Of a stretch of 64,000 nt of DNA, positions 30,775-39,892 are shown piece by piece. The notes under the pieces were generated by a model. The model saw only the letters and a list, made by a program, of their open reading frames with translations. It did no database searches and was not told the origin of the DNA. The translations under genes were made by a program, and so were the position numbers. This DNA is from Heterocephalus glaber (Eukaryota > Chordata > Mammalia > Rodentia > Bathyergidae), in the NCBI RefSeq assembly GCF_000247695.1, contig NW_004624732.1:24384636-24448635 (forward strand), written 5' to 3'. How positions within the stretch are numbered: the stretch's first letter is position 1; every line of letters begins with the position of its first letter.

Positions 30775-31019
30775 AATCACCCGCCCTTTCTAAATATGTA
30801 TAAACTTGTTTTCCTTTGGGTGTTTTTCTTGATCCAGGGTTCTAAGAGCTGCCTATTATTTCATAGCAAGAATATCCCATGATGCACTTGGTGAAGCGAT
30901 GGTTGATAGACACTTAGATTTTTTTCTATGTTCACAAGTACAGAGAAAATTGCCAAGAATATTCTTATGTTTGTATCATTGCACAGATGTGGAAGAATAA
31001 TTTAAGACAGAAACCTGAT

Positions 31020-31290
31020 GGTAGTATTGCTGGCTCAGAGAGCGCATGCCTGTAATCCCAGCACACAGGAGGCTGAGATAGGAAGGCTGCTTTGAGGTCA
31101 AGGCCAGCCTGGGCTACGTAGTGATTCTTTTTTTTTTTTTTTTTTTCTGGTACCAGGGATTGAGCTTGGGTCCTTCTGCTTGTGAGGCAGGCGGCAGAAC
31201 CACTGAGCTAAATCCCCAGCCCTGGGCTACATAGTGATTCTAAGCCCAGACTGGACTACATAGTGAGACCCTGTTTTAGAAAAACAAAAA
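31020..31290 (+). mobile_element. B1 SINE split by an ID SINE
   Basis: CTGTAATCCCAGCACACAGG, GGTCAAGGCCAGCCTGGGCT before, and TAAGCCCAGACTGGACTACA with GTGAGACCCTGTTTTAGAA after the insertion. Confidence 0.88.
31129..31223 (-). mobile_element. ID-like SINE nested in B1
   Basis: GGTACCAGGGATTGAGCTTG, GCTTGTGAGGCAGGCGG and GAGCTAAATCCCCAGCC in reverse. Direct repeat GGGCTAC(G/A)TAGTGATTCT at 31111-31128 and 31224-31241. Confidence 0.95.
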
Positions 31291-31400
31291 CAATAAAACA
31301 GATGGTTAAGGCATACTTTACATTCTGAAAAGTATTTCTAAAATGGTCTCCAAAGTATAGATATCCGTTCACACCTCCACCAACCATGGGCCAGCCGTCA

Positions 31401-32029
31401 CTGCTAGTCTGAGGCTGAGTAGTAAGGCTTATTGGAATGGAAAGCCTGTCCCCTCTGGGAGAGATATTTGGCAGAGTCTTCCTGTGGCTTGCCCTGTTTG
31501 TTCCTTCTCCTTGAATTGAGGTATTCTGAGCTTCTGAGACCCAGAATACCTTTAGGAGGCCGGGGGTGGGGCACCACCTGAGACAGGGATTAGAGGAGAA
31601 GCCCAAGGCCATTAGTAGTTAATGAATAAATGCTTTGTTTTGCTGATTGCCCCGCTGGGTTTTTGACATGCTTTTTTAAATTTTGTTTTGTCATTTCTGT
31701 GGCTTTAGAAGTGGCAGGTGCCTGGAGATCTGCACGCGAATCTGCTGGGGGATGAAAGGCCAAGACAGGCATGGGACCCAGTGGTGGCAGTGACAACAGC
31801 TTTAGTGAAAGCAGCCACATTGGGGTCTTATTGCACATATTCCTACTTCATGTAGCAGAGAGCTCTGCATATGCCAGATACTGTGCTGGCCTAGTAATTA
31901 CACAAGTACAGGTTGGGGCCCTTAGCAAGGAGGAAGGTTCTGGTGGGTGCTTCAGAGCAGCAACGTGGAAAGGAATCCAGTGTGGGAAATGAGAAGGGAC
32001 AAGGAAGTGTAGTATAGAGGGCAGGCACG
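31401..32029. other. Unassigned, with a possible MIR fragment
   Basis: TCTGCATATGCCAGATACTG near 31865 resembles the MIR/L2 'tgccaggcactg' phrase. The rest is not recognised. Confidence 0.35.
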
Positions 32030-32037
32030 GATGAGAT

Positions 32038-32118
32038 CCCTGGTGGTGAACCTAGGGCATGCGTGCCACAGCTGGTTGTTTGTTATCACTGAAAGCTCTA
32101 AAAGGTTCACCATCACTG
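32038..32118. mobile_element. Complete 81-bp hAT-type MITE
   Basis: The left end (C-CTGGTGGTGAACCT at 32038-32053) and right end (AGGTTCACCATCACTG at 32103-32118) are inverted repeats matching at 13 of 16 positions. Flanking octamers GATGAGAT (32030-32037) and GACTAGAT (32119-32126) match at 6 of 8, as expected for the 8-bp target duplication of hAT transposases. It has no coding capacity. The CAGTGATGG(C/T)GAACC-type terminus resembles SPIN-like hAT elements. Confidence 0.65.
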
Positions 32119-32135
32119 GACTAGATCCTGACCTT

Positions 32136-32162
32136 CGTTTGTGTGTGTGTGTGTGTGTGTGG
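32136..32162 (+). repeat. (GT)n microsatellite
   Basis: An uninterrupted GT run at the tail of the reverse ID copy that follows. It is potentially polymorphic. Confidence 0.95.
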
Positions 32163-32230
32163 TGGGGATGGAATCTAGGGCTTTCTGCCTGCCGGGCAGG
32201 CTCTCTACCACTGAGCTGTATCCGGCCCTC
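32162..32230 (-). mobile_element. Classical ID-type SINE
   Basis: GGTGGGGATGGAATCTAGGG, CTGCCTGCCGGGCAGGC and CACTGAGCTGTATCCGGCCC in reverse. The GT run occupies its tail. Confidence 0.8.
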
Positions 32231-32840
32231 CTGCACCTTCTGAAACTTATCCCAAGAATAATGGGAAGTCATGAAGAATTTTCATCAAGGACAGAGCCAG
32301 AGGATTTGATTTGTGATGTGAAAAGATCCCTCCATTTGCACCAGCACATGAAGACCCAGCTGACTGCAGGCTTGGAGGACACAACCTGGATCAACCCTGG
32401 ATCGGGCCAGGAAACTGTGGGCTGCAGGCTTCCTGGGTTTCCATTTCCTGAGTAATTCAAATCCTCCTAGTTCCTGATATAGGATTAGATAGTGGCTTTG
32501 AAAATGGGCAAGCATTGGGGAAGCCGGGCCCAACAGTGCTTGACCCATGGGACACTGCTCCTGGTGTTGTGGGTGAAAGAAAAGATGGGAGAGAAGAGAC
32601 AAGCAGGAGAGCCCAGCCTGAAGCCTCAGGGCTTCCTCCTTCAGCCACCACCCTATCCACACTGTGCACCCAAAGGCAGAGAAAAATGGCTGTGACTCCA
32701 AACTCACTGGGCCAAAGGTTTGCAAAATTCAATTCCAGAGCCTACCTAAAGTGACCAACTCAGCTGATCCCTGAGTATGTTTCCTCCTTTAATGCTCAAA
32801 CCTGACCTGCAAGAGGATGGCACTTCCTGCCCTACCTCCC
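32231..32840. other. Unassigned, with an ancient repeat
   Basis: GAATAATGGGAAGTCATGAA and AAGGACAGAGCCAGAGGA near 32255-32300 resemble an ancient mammalian repeat that I cannot name. The rest has only short ORFs on both strands. Confidence 0.35.
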
Positions 32841-32844
32841 TCCC

Positions 32845-33092
32845 TTTTGAGACAGGCTCTTGCTATTGCCCAGGCTGGCCTTGAAGTCCTGGGCTCAAGT
32901 AATCCTCTTCTTCTTCTTCTCCTCTTCCTCCTCCTCCTCCTTCTTCTACCCGGAATTAAACTCAGGACCTTGCGCTTACGAGGCAGGTGTGGCACCACTG
33001 AGCTAAATCTCTGGCCCTCAAGTGATCCTCTTGCCTCAGCTTCCCAAGTAGCTGAGACCACAGGCATGTACACTATGCCTGGCTATGTCACC
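32845..33092 (-). mobile_element. B1 SINE split by an ID SINE
   Basis: TTTTGAGACAGGCTCTTGCT, GCCCAGGCTGGCCTTGAAG, then after the insertion CTTGCCTCAGCTTCCCAAGT and ACCACAGGCATGTACACTAT in reverse. Confidence 0.88.
32910..33016 (-). mobile_element. ID-like SINE nested in B1
   Basis: A (CTT/CTC)n tail at 32903-32947, then GGAATTAAACTCAGGACC, TTACGAGGCAGGTGTGG and GAGCTAAATCTCTGGCCC. Direct repeat CTCAAGT(A/G)ATCCTCTT at 32894-32909 and 33017-33032. Confidence 0.93.
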
Positions 33093-33520
33093 TTTTTTTA
33101 GACCAGAAAGGTGCCCACTGGAGACGGTGAGTTGCTCAAGGTCATAACCCTGTGTGGGCGGGTCAGAGTCTGACTTCGGGTCCTCTCAGCTTTCTCTATT
33201 TTTCCTTGGGCTTGGGATAGAGGGCCTTAGCAGGTGTCTTGAGGTCTTTAGGCCTCTCGCTTCCTGTACCTGGCCTATCCATATTCATTGCCCTGGCTCA
33301 GCACCCAAAGCCCTTAGGATGCAGGGAACCTTGGGACCTTGTGACCCAGAAGCTCTCTGGTCCACTGGTCCCCTCTCTGGAGCATGCACTGCTTTCACCT
33401 TCCACCCCCACCAATCCTACCCAGAGGAGACAGAAAAGGACAGTAGGTCCTATGGGGTTGAAGGAGAGCCTCAGCAGAGGTCCTAGTTGATATAGAGAAA
33501 TATAACTCCCAACCTGCTAG
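33093..33520. other. Unassigned non-coding stretch
   Basis: No repeat recognised. Two overlapping frames at 33154-33490 lack any domain. Confidence 0.35.
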
Positions 33521-34090
33521 ATGTCAGATGTGCTGAGTTCATTTCCCCTGAAATCAAAGAATGAATTCCGGGAACAATGAGGTTAAGAGTAGGAAAGGTT
33601 TATTGAGAGAGATAGTTCCTGAGAGACAGGAGGGGACCCAACTGAGTTGCCACTGAGGCCCTTTGTCAGGGGTAATTTATACAGAAGAGTCACAATGGAG
33701 GTACAATGTGGGTCAAACTACAATCAACCTATAGGATTCCAAGTATAGCTGCTTAGCTAATATTGGTCCAATAGGGAAGTGGGTCAAGTAGCAAGGGTAC
33801 ATGGAAAGCACAAAGGCATTTTGGGGAAGAGATGGGTCTGGATGCTGTGGTCACCTACATGGGCGACTGATGCCTACCTAGACTTCCTGGACCAGGTGGT
33901 GCTAATTACAGTCTAATTCCAAGCTACTGCTTATCCCCTAAGAGGCAGGCAGGCCTGGCCACTGCATCTTTATCGTAAGGCCTGGTCTCCTTCAGATGCA
34001 CCTGCAGCCACAATTCTGATGTCTTTATTTTTTCTGCTGACTTCCTTGAGAGCCCAGTCCCTCTATGACTGTACATTAATTTCCATCTAA
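33521..34090 (-). mobile_element. Candidate endogenous retroviral LTR
   Basis: AATTCCGGGAACAATGAGG, AGGAAAGGTTTATTGAGAG (a reverse AATAAA signal), GGCCCTTTGTCAGGGGTAAT and ACAATGGAGGTACAATGTGG have the look of a reverse LTR. The ends are not defined and no proviral body adjoins it. Confidence 0.4.
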
Positions 34091-34204
34091 CTTAGCTGTC
34101 TGTAATATAGTGATCTGGCATTTTTCAGAGTGGTCCGATGAAAGTGAACCCCAGTTTCTAAGCCAGAGGCAGCCTCCCCAGATCCTAGGAGGGCAGAGAT
34201 GAAG

Positions 34205-34400
34205 GCTTCAGTGTGGGCAGTGGCTCAAGTGGTCTCTGGGGCCATATCCTGGCCACCGATGAGTGCTGTGTCTCGGACAGGTCACCCAGCTTCTCTCTGC
34301 CTCAATTTCCCCACCAGTAAGTGAGACTGCTGCAAGAAGAAATGAGCTAACAACAAAACATGCTTAGGTTAGAGCCTAGCAGATACACAAATTTGGGCTT
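34205..34400 (+). mobile_element. MIR SINE
   Basis: GGACAGGTCACCCAGCTTCT, CTGCCTCAATTTCCCCACC, AGTAAGTGAGACTGCTGC and TTAGAGCCTAGCAGATAC follow MIR. Confidence 0.75.
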
Positions 34401-34999
34401 CCTTGCGCTACCCTCAAGGACCTATGCAGCTGAGAGTCAGAAACAAAAACACCATGAAGTAGGACACACTCTTAAAGAAAGGATCACTGACCAATACTCT
34501 TGCTTGGCCAAACTTCAGCCAGGCTTCCGAACCTCTTCCAGACCCCTCTATGTACTTCCTTCTGAAGTCCAGTTTTAGGAAGAATCCTTCTAAGCCAGTT
34601 TAGCAATAAGTGCCCCCCTCCTGTCCCCAGTATCCGTTCAGGTTCTTAGTCCACCACCACCGCCCACATGATGTCTGCTCACCCACCTGTCCTCAAGAGG
34701 AACCCTGTTAGGTCAGTTTAGGGCTAGGCAGGATCCCTCAACCCTCCTCTTTGTCATTTTCCATCCAGGAAAATGATTGCCCTGCTCGGATGGTCAATTC
34801 TCTGCCCATGCGGTGTTTGGAATTGAGCCCCATCTCCCTCCCCTTCTGCCACACGTGGACCCTGTGCCTATGTGGTGGCCCTGTGAGGCCACCTTGCTGT
34901 GTTTTAAGGAGCATCACTGACTCTTTCTTCATACCATGAGCCCAGCACAAGCTTGGTACCTGGATTCCTGAAGCCACGGGGGTCAATGTTCAGTTCCCG
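34401..34999. other. Unassigned non-coding stretch
   Basis: No gene or repeat recognised. Confidence 0.35.
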
Positions 35000-35140
35000 A
35001 CAGCTTTTGATTACAAACTGGGGAAAGACTGCTATTTGTTTTGGAGAAAAGATGTGAAAGTTAAAGCCAGAAACTATTCCTGAACAGAAAGGATTCATTT
35101 ATGAGCTAAATTGTCCTCAAATGTAAATGGCTGTCCTTTG
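35000..35140. other. Candidate conserved non-coding element
   Basis: A short AT-balanced, repeat-free block (GCTTTTGATTACAAACTG, TTGTTTTGGAGAAAAGATG, ATTTATGAGCTAAATTG) between GC-rich flanks. It is proposed only from composition. Confidence 0.2.
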
Positions 35141-35534
35141 TAGGGGCATCACTGCAACTATAACCACCGACCAATTGCTCATTGCACTCCCTGGGTCCCA
35201 GAGGGCTGGAGACTGGGTGAGGGGTGGGGGGGTCCTTGCAGAGGGCCTGGGCCCTGGGAGCTGGGGCTGGGTGGTTGGTGAGTTCCAGCCCAGTAGCATA
35301 TGAGGGACGGGGTGGGGGAGCCTGCTGGGGACCTCACTGGCAGTCTGCAGAGTAGGGGACCCCTGTTCCATAGAGGTTTTTCTCTTCTTACTGTGCTTTC
35401 TCCTGCTGGAAAGTGTGCATCAGGTCCCAGCTGCATTTGTGAAATCCCTAAGGATTTGGATCTGCCACCCTGCAGGAGGAGGGAGGAGCAGCAGCAAGCC
35501 CCGAAGGACAGAAGAGGCAGCTCCAGTACTGTGA
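35141..35534. other. Unassigned GC-rich stretch
   Basis: Overlapping frames on both strands (35117-35692) have no recognised domain. Confidence 0.35.
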
Positions 35535-35705
35535 GCCATAATAACCAAGTTCCAGTTATAGACGGACTGCACAGGGGATGGTGGTCCTGTGAGATTGTAC
35601 TGCCTGGCAATGTCACAGCTGTCTCACTCCAAGGCTTACACAATGACAAAGCCCTTAATCACACAGTTCTCAGACCAAGTCCTTCTCATTAAGCTATGTA
35701 TAACC
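35535..35705. mobile_element. Tigger-type MITE remnant
   Basis: AGTTATAGACGGACTGCACA, GGTGGTCCTGTGAGATTGTA, GTTCTCAGACCAAGTCC and CTATGTATAA resemble the Tigger terminal region seen at 66-380, in the opposite order. It is degenerate. Confidence 0.5.
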
Positions 35706-35884
35706 CTACTTGGGGAAAAGAAGCCAGGCAGAGATGGCTATTGCTCCTTGAGTATCAAAGGGAAAGGTGACTTTGCAGGTGGAGAACCAATGAAGTGAAG
35801 GGTGGAACCAAGATACTCAGCAGTGGACAGCACCAGTGCTGAAGGAGGGGTTCCCAGAGGAGGTGACTCATGAGCAGAGTTTTG

Positions 35885-35985
35885 GGTTTTTTTGTTTTTT
35901 TGGTTTTTTGGTACCGGGGATCGAACTCAGGTTCTTGCGCTTTCAAGGCAAGCAACAGAACCACTGAGCTAAATCCCCAGCCCCT
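35885..35985 (-). mobile_element. ID-like SINE
   Basis: GGTACCGGGGATCGAACTCA, GCGCTTTCAAGGCAAGC and GAGCTAAATCCCCAGCC in reverse. Perfect direct repeat TGAGCAGAGTTTTG at 35871-35884 and 35986-35999. Confidence 0.95.
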
Positions 35986-35999
35986 TGAGCAGAGTTTTG

Positions 36000-36199
36000 A
36001 AGGATGAACAGGAGTTTGCCAGGGAACCAGATGACAGTAGTTATTATTCCAATTGCTCTCTATAGTTTGCCCCCACCATTCCCAAGCCTAGAAATTCATG
36101 CAGAACTCTAAGAGACCCCCAAATCCCAGATGAAGGCCTATATTGCTTCTGTGAGTCATCTGTGTGCAGGGACAGGTTTCTGGCTCCCTTGGGATCTGC
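36000..36199. other. Unassigned non-coding stretch
   Basis: No feature recognised. Confidence 0.35.
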
Positions 36200-36480
36200 T
36201 GGGTTTTACAGGCCCGGCAATGAATACCATTCTCAACCCCATCTCCACCATTTCAAATTCGGTAGAGTGCTTATAGACTGCTTTGTCAAACCATGTCAAT
36301 TCTCCTGGGGCGGGGAGATTTATTCAGTTCTACTCTTTGCCGAGTAGGCTCTTATTTGCCGTTACCTGCAAAAATATATGTCTTGGGCCCTGTTCCCAGA
36401 GGAGCAATGTTAGGTCATTACTCTGTGAATTGTTAGGCTGTAAGGGAGCCGTTTGTTCCTCACTCACCTGGGTTCAGTGA
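36200..36480. other. Candidate conserved non-coding element
   Basis: Repeat-free block with little low-complexity text (ACCATTTCAAATTCGG, GCGGGGAGATTTATTCAG, GCCGTTACCTGCAAAAATA). It contains isolated CpGs in a non-GC-rich context, which can mark constraint. Not demonstrated. Confidence 0.22.
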
Positions 36481-36919
36481 CAGCAGCTTGGCCCCAGGTC
36501 ATCGAAGCCACCCCCGTTATGACTATCCGTCCTGGTGTCAGTCTGATGCCACTTCGTGCCCAGGAAGTGGATGCCTGGGGATTACTTGGGGGTGCTCATT
36601 ACACCCATCTCCTGCCTCCATCTTTCTACAGCTTGATACAGAACCAGCTGTGGCTGAGGAAAGGAACAGGGTGGCATTCTGAGTCTACCAGGAAATTTGA
36701 GTTTCTGCTGATGACTGTTGGGGGCTAAATAAATGAGGCCTGGTGCCCTGAGTCCACATTCCTTGGCTGCTGACCACCAGGACCTGGCAGTGCCACTCAT
36801 ACCCCTGACAACATGGTCTCTCCCTGTGTGCTCTGTGCATGCTGGTCACTGCCATGCACAGTGTAATTCAGTGACGTGGGTCACTTCTACCCTCCCCCCC
36901 CCCAGGTGGCCCTCGCTAC
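36481..36919. other. Unassigned non-coding stretch
   Basis: Several overlapping short frames, nothing recognisable. Confidence 0.35.
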
Positions 36920-37130
36920 AGTGATTTTTTCTTTTTTTTTTTTTCCAGCACTGAGAATTAAACCCAGGGCCTGTGCACTGAGTTATACCTCCAACCTTTC
37001 TTATTTTTAAATTTTGAGACAGAATCTTGCTAAGTCACTATGTAGCCTGGGCTGAGCTCGAACTTGTGATCCTTCTGCCTTAGCCACTCAAGAGTGCAGG
37101 AATGACAGGCATGAAGCACCACTCCTGGCT
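36920..37130 (-). mobile_element. B1-dID composite SINE
   Basis: Poly-T, CAGCACTGAGAATTAAACCC and CTGAGTTATACCTCCAACC (reverse ID), then TTTTGAGACAGAATCTTGCT and GTAGCCTGGGCTGAGCTCGA (reverse B1). Confidence 0.82.
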
Positions 37131-37250
37131 GGCGATGACCACTTTGTACCTTCCCCTCCAAAGACTCCCAGACAAGGTCCTCTCCTCAAGGCCAGACTGG
37201 GTGGGGGTGGCACAGACTGACCACAAAATGATGCTAATGTTAACAATAAA

Positions 37251-37338
37251 TCTTTTTTTTCCGGTACTAGGGATCAAACTCAGGGCCTTTTGCTTGTGAA
37301 GCACGTGCGACCCCACGGAGCCACATCCCCAGCTCAAC
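37251..37338 (-). mobile_element. ID-like SINE
   Basis: Poly-T, CCGGTACTAGGGATCAAACT, TTGCTTGTGAAGCACGTGC and GGAGCCACATCCCCAGC in reverse. Approximate repeats TGATGCT(A/G)ATGTT(A/G)A flank it. Confidence 0.85.
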
Positions 37339-37683
37339 AGTGATGCTGATGTTGAAAACAGTGAAGCTTCACCCCACCGGCCACAGGCTAGAATTAGCAT
37401 GGTCTCTGTGGTTAATGCCCTGGTTCCTGACCAGCGTGATTTTGTTCCCCCTCTTTTACTCCTGCCTCCGAGCAACCTGGCAATGTGGACAGTTTGGGTT
37501 GACACAACTCAAAGTTAGAAAGAGCCACCCCTGTCCCTTGGGAGTGAGATAAGCCTGGGAGGAGAAAGAACTGGAAGGCAGTGTGAGGAATGGGGACCCC
37601 TGTATCCTTCTGACCCATCCTGTTGCAGGATGACCAGGGCCTCCTTTGGGAACAGGGCTGCCCAAAAGGATCTTCTGTGAGGA

Positions 37684-37755
37684 CTGGAATACTCTGGACC
37701 TGGAATGTTCTGGACCTGGAATATTCTGGATCTAGAATGTTCTGGACCTGGACCA
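37684..37755 (+). repeat. 16-bp minisatellite with HSE-like palindromes
   Basis: Four full units of about CTGGAATGTTCTGGAC plus a partial unit, with exact 16-base spacing (starts near 37684, 37700, 37716, 37732 and 37748). Units 2-4 each contain an nGAAnnTTCn palindrome (GAATGTTC, GAATATTC, GAATGTTC). Unit 1 has the imperfect GAATACTC. Confidence 0.9.
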
Positions 37756-37913
37756 TCCAACTTGATAGCCATCAGCCACCTATGACTACGGATTATGACT
37801 GAGGACTGAATTTTTAATTTTATTGGCTGTTAGTTAATATATAAGTAAATGGACATAGTTACCAGTGGCTAGTGATTCCCTATGGGAAAGTACAGCTCCA
37901 GACCCCTCAAACT

Positions 37914-37940
37914 ATCTCTCTCTCTCTCTCTCTCTCTCCT
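37914..37940 (+). repeat. (CT)n microsatellite
   Basis: An uninterrupted CT run of about 12 units, followed by more CT-rich text to 37975. Confidence 0.92.
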
Positions 37941-38027
37941 TCTCCCCCCACCCTTCTTTCTCCCTCTCTCTGCATAGACACATAGTGCAAAGCCACTAAG
38001 AGTCACATAGACCTGAAGCCCGGCTGC

Positions 38028-38078
38028 TCTGTCTGCAGAGTTTGGACCCCGCTCTGTCTGCAGAGTTTGGACCCCACT
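38028..38078 (+). repeat. 25-bp tandem duplication
   Basis: CTCTGTCTGCAGAGTTTGGA with a following CCCC(G/A) occurs twice in a row, then a third partial CTCTGTCC. Confidence 0.9.
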
Positions 38079-38694
38079 CTGTCCCCAAGGCCTAAAGAGC
38101 TTCCTGGCATTTCTTTGGTTTGCCTCTCTGGGGCCATTCCCAGGGAGGCTAATGGGGCTGGGGAAGGGTGGGCTCGGCCTGCAGCAGAGCTGAAGGCCTG
38201 AGACCTACCCTATCCACCCCCCCGGGCCGTGGGGAGCTGGCCTGGCTCTTGCCCCACCAACCCATCACTAAGCAAACCTAACATTCTCACACAAGACAGG
38301 CCAGGGTGATTGGGTGTCAACCTCGGGTTGGTGGGGATGAGTGACCCCATCAGATGTGAAGGGTGGGGCTTCTTGCTAAAATGACTGAGCAGGGTTCTTG
38401 GTGAAACTGATTGCACAAGAACATGCACATAGGGCCCAGGAGAGGTTCAGAAGTGTAGCTGAAGTTTGGCCAAGCAAAGAAGCTGTCAGTCACTTCCCTA
38501 CAGCTTACTGTCTTTGCTCAATGCCGCTTATCCAAGTGGCTGCTGGGATCACCACCCCGCGTGTGGAAGTCCTGCCTGCTTCTGTCCCCCTATCACTTTG
38601 TTTCCATCACACCAGCAAAACAAGGGGGACTTGGCGTCGGGGCCGGGTGACTGAGCTACTGGGCAGTAGGAGCGAGATCACACCTCCATACTTT
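38079..38694. other. Unassigned non-coding stretch
   Basis: No repeat or gene recognised. The 129-codon frame at 38398-38787 runs into a SINE. Confidence 0.35.
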
Positions 38695-38888
38695 TTTCTT
38701 GTTTGGTGTTTGTTTTGTTTTGGATACTGGGGTGAACTCAAGCCCTTTGCCCTGAGCTTCGACCCCAGCCATCTTTTCATATTTTGAACCAGGGTCTCCC
38801 TAAATTTCCCATACAATTCTACTGTGACCCTCCTGTCTCAGCCTTCTAGAATGCCAGGATTACAGGCACGCACCATGCCCAGCTGTGT
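38695..38888 (-). mobile_element. B1-dID composite SINE
   Basis: GGATACTGGGGTGAACTCAA and CTTCGACCCCAGCC (reverse ID part), then TTGAACCAGGGTCTCCCTAA and TCAGCCTTCTAGAATGCC (reverse B1 part). Confidence 0.8.
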
Positions 38889-39080
38889 TTTTTTTCTGGA
38901 ACTGGGGATAGAACTCAGGGAGTTCTCTCTACTGCTTTGCTACAGGTCCATGCTTCTTTATTCTTTAATTTGAGACAGGGTCTCTTTAAGTTGCCCAAGA
39001 AGGACTCACACTTGCTCTCCTCCTGGCTCCATCTCTGCAATGCTGAGATTCCAGGTGTTCACTGCCATCCTTGGCTTCCG
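38889..39080 (-). mobile_element. B1-dID composite SINE
   Basis: CTGGAACTGGGGATAGAACT and CTGCTTTGCTACAGGTCC, then TTTGAGACAGGGTCTCTTTA and TGCTGAGATTCCAGGTGTTC. It lies head to tail with the preceding unit. Confidence 0.8.
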
Positions 39081-39507
39081 GCCCACCTTGCCATTCTCCT
39101 GTCTCCAGGCCTTCCTCAGGGACTGGAAGTGATAGCCGAGGGCCTGACAGCACAGGGTTTGTTATGTACACAACACAAACTTCCAGGGAAAGCCAGGACT
39201 CCTCTCCTTTGCTTGACAGAAGCAAGGTGTGAGGCATTTATACCCGAACTCCCAGGAGCCCTGCATGAGTGGAACCATACCGTTGTATCCTCTTCTGTTT
39301 GGCTGATTGCACTTAGCATCACATCTTTGTGGTGTAGCATGTGTCAGAATTTCCTTCCTCTTCAAGGCTATTTCCTTGTGTGGTTAGAGTACATTTTGTG
39401 TATCCATTGATCCACTGATGGACCCTTCCACCGTTTGACTCGTGTTAGAAATGTTGCTATGAGAACAGAAGTGCAAATATCTCCTCATACTCCTGCTTTC
39501 AATTCTT

Positions 39508-39599
39508 CTTTTTTTTTTTTTTTTGGTACTGGGGATCAAACGTGGGACCTTTCGCTTGTTAGGCAGGTGGCGGAACCACTGAGCTAAATCTCCAGCCTA
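39508..39599 (-). mobile_element. ID-like SINE nested in L1
   Basis: Poly-T, GGTACTGGGGATCAAACGTG, GCTTGTTAGGCAGGTGGCGG and GAGCTAAATCTCCAGCC in reverse. Perfect 16-base direct repeat CCTGCTTTCAATTCTT at 39492-39507 and 39600-39615. Confidence 0.96.
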
Positions 39600-39789
39600 C
39601 CTGCTTTCAATTCTTTGGGGTGTGTACCCAGAAGTGGAATTGCTGGATCATAGGATAATTCTACTTTTAATTTTTGGGGAACTGTCATAGCAGCTGCTTC
39701 ACATTACAGCCCTATCTACAGTACACAGGGTTTTCAACTTCTCTTTATCTTCACCAACATTTGTTGTTTTGTCTCTCTCTCTCTCTTTT

Positions 39790-39892
39790 TTTTTTTTCCG
39801 CGCCAAGGCTTTGAACGCTTGTCCTCAAGAAATCCTCCTACCTCAGCTTCCCAAGTAGCTGCGATTGCAGGTGCAAATCATCATGCCCAGAC
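39790..39892 (-). mobile_element. B1 SINE fragment nested in L1
   Basis: A (CT)n/poly-T tail, GAAATCCTCCTACCTCAGC, TTCCCAAGTAGCTGCGATTG and AAATCATCATGCCCAGA in reverse. Confidence 0.75.

Larger units (their letters stand above)
30775..31400 (-). mobile_element. Old L1 3'UTR fragment, split by B1
   Basis: Text before the B1 (TTATTTCATAGCAAGAATAT, GAAGCGATGGTTGATAGACA, TTTTTTCTATGTTCACAAGT, CAGAAACCTGATGGTAG) and after it (ACATTCTGAAAAGTATTTC, CTCCAAAGTATAGATATCCG, CCACCAACCATGGGCC) reads as the reverse of old L1 3' sequence. Confidence 0.55.
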
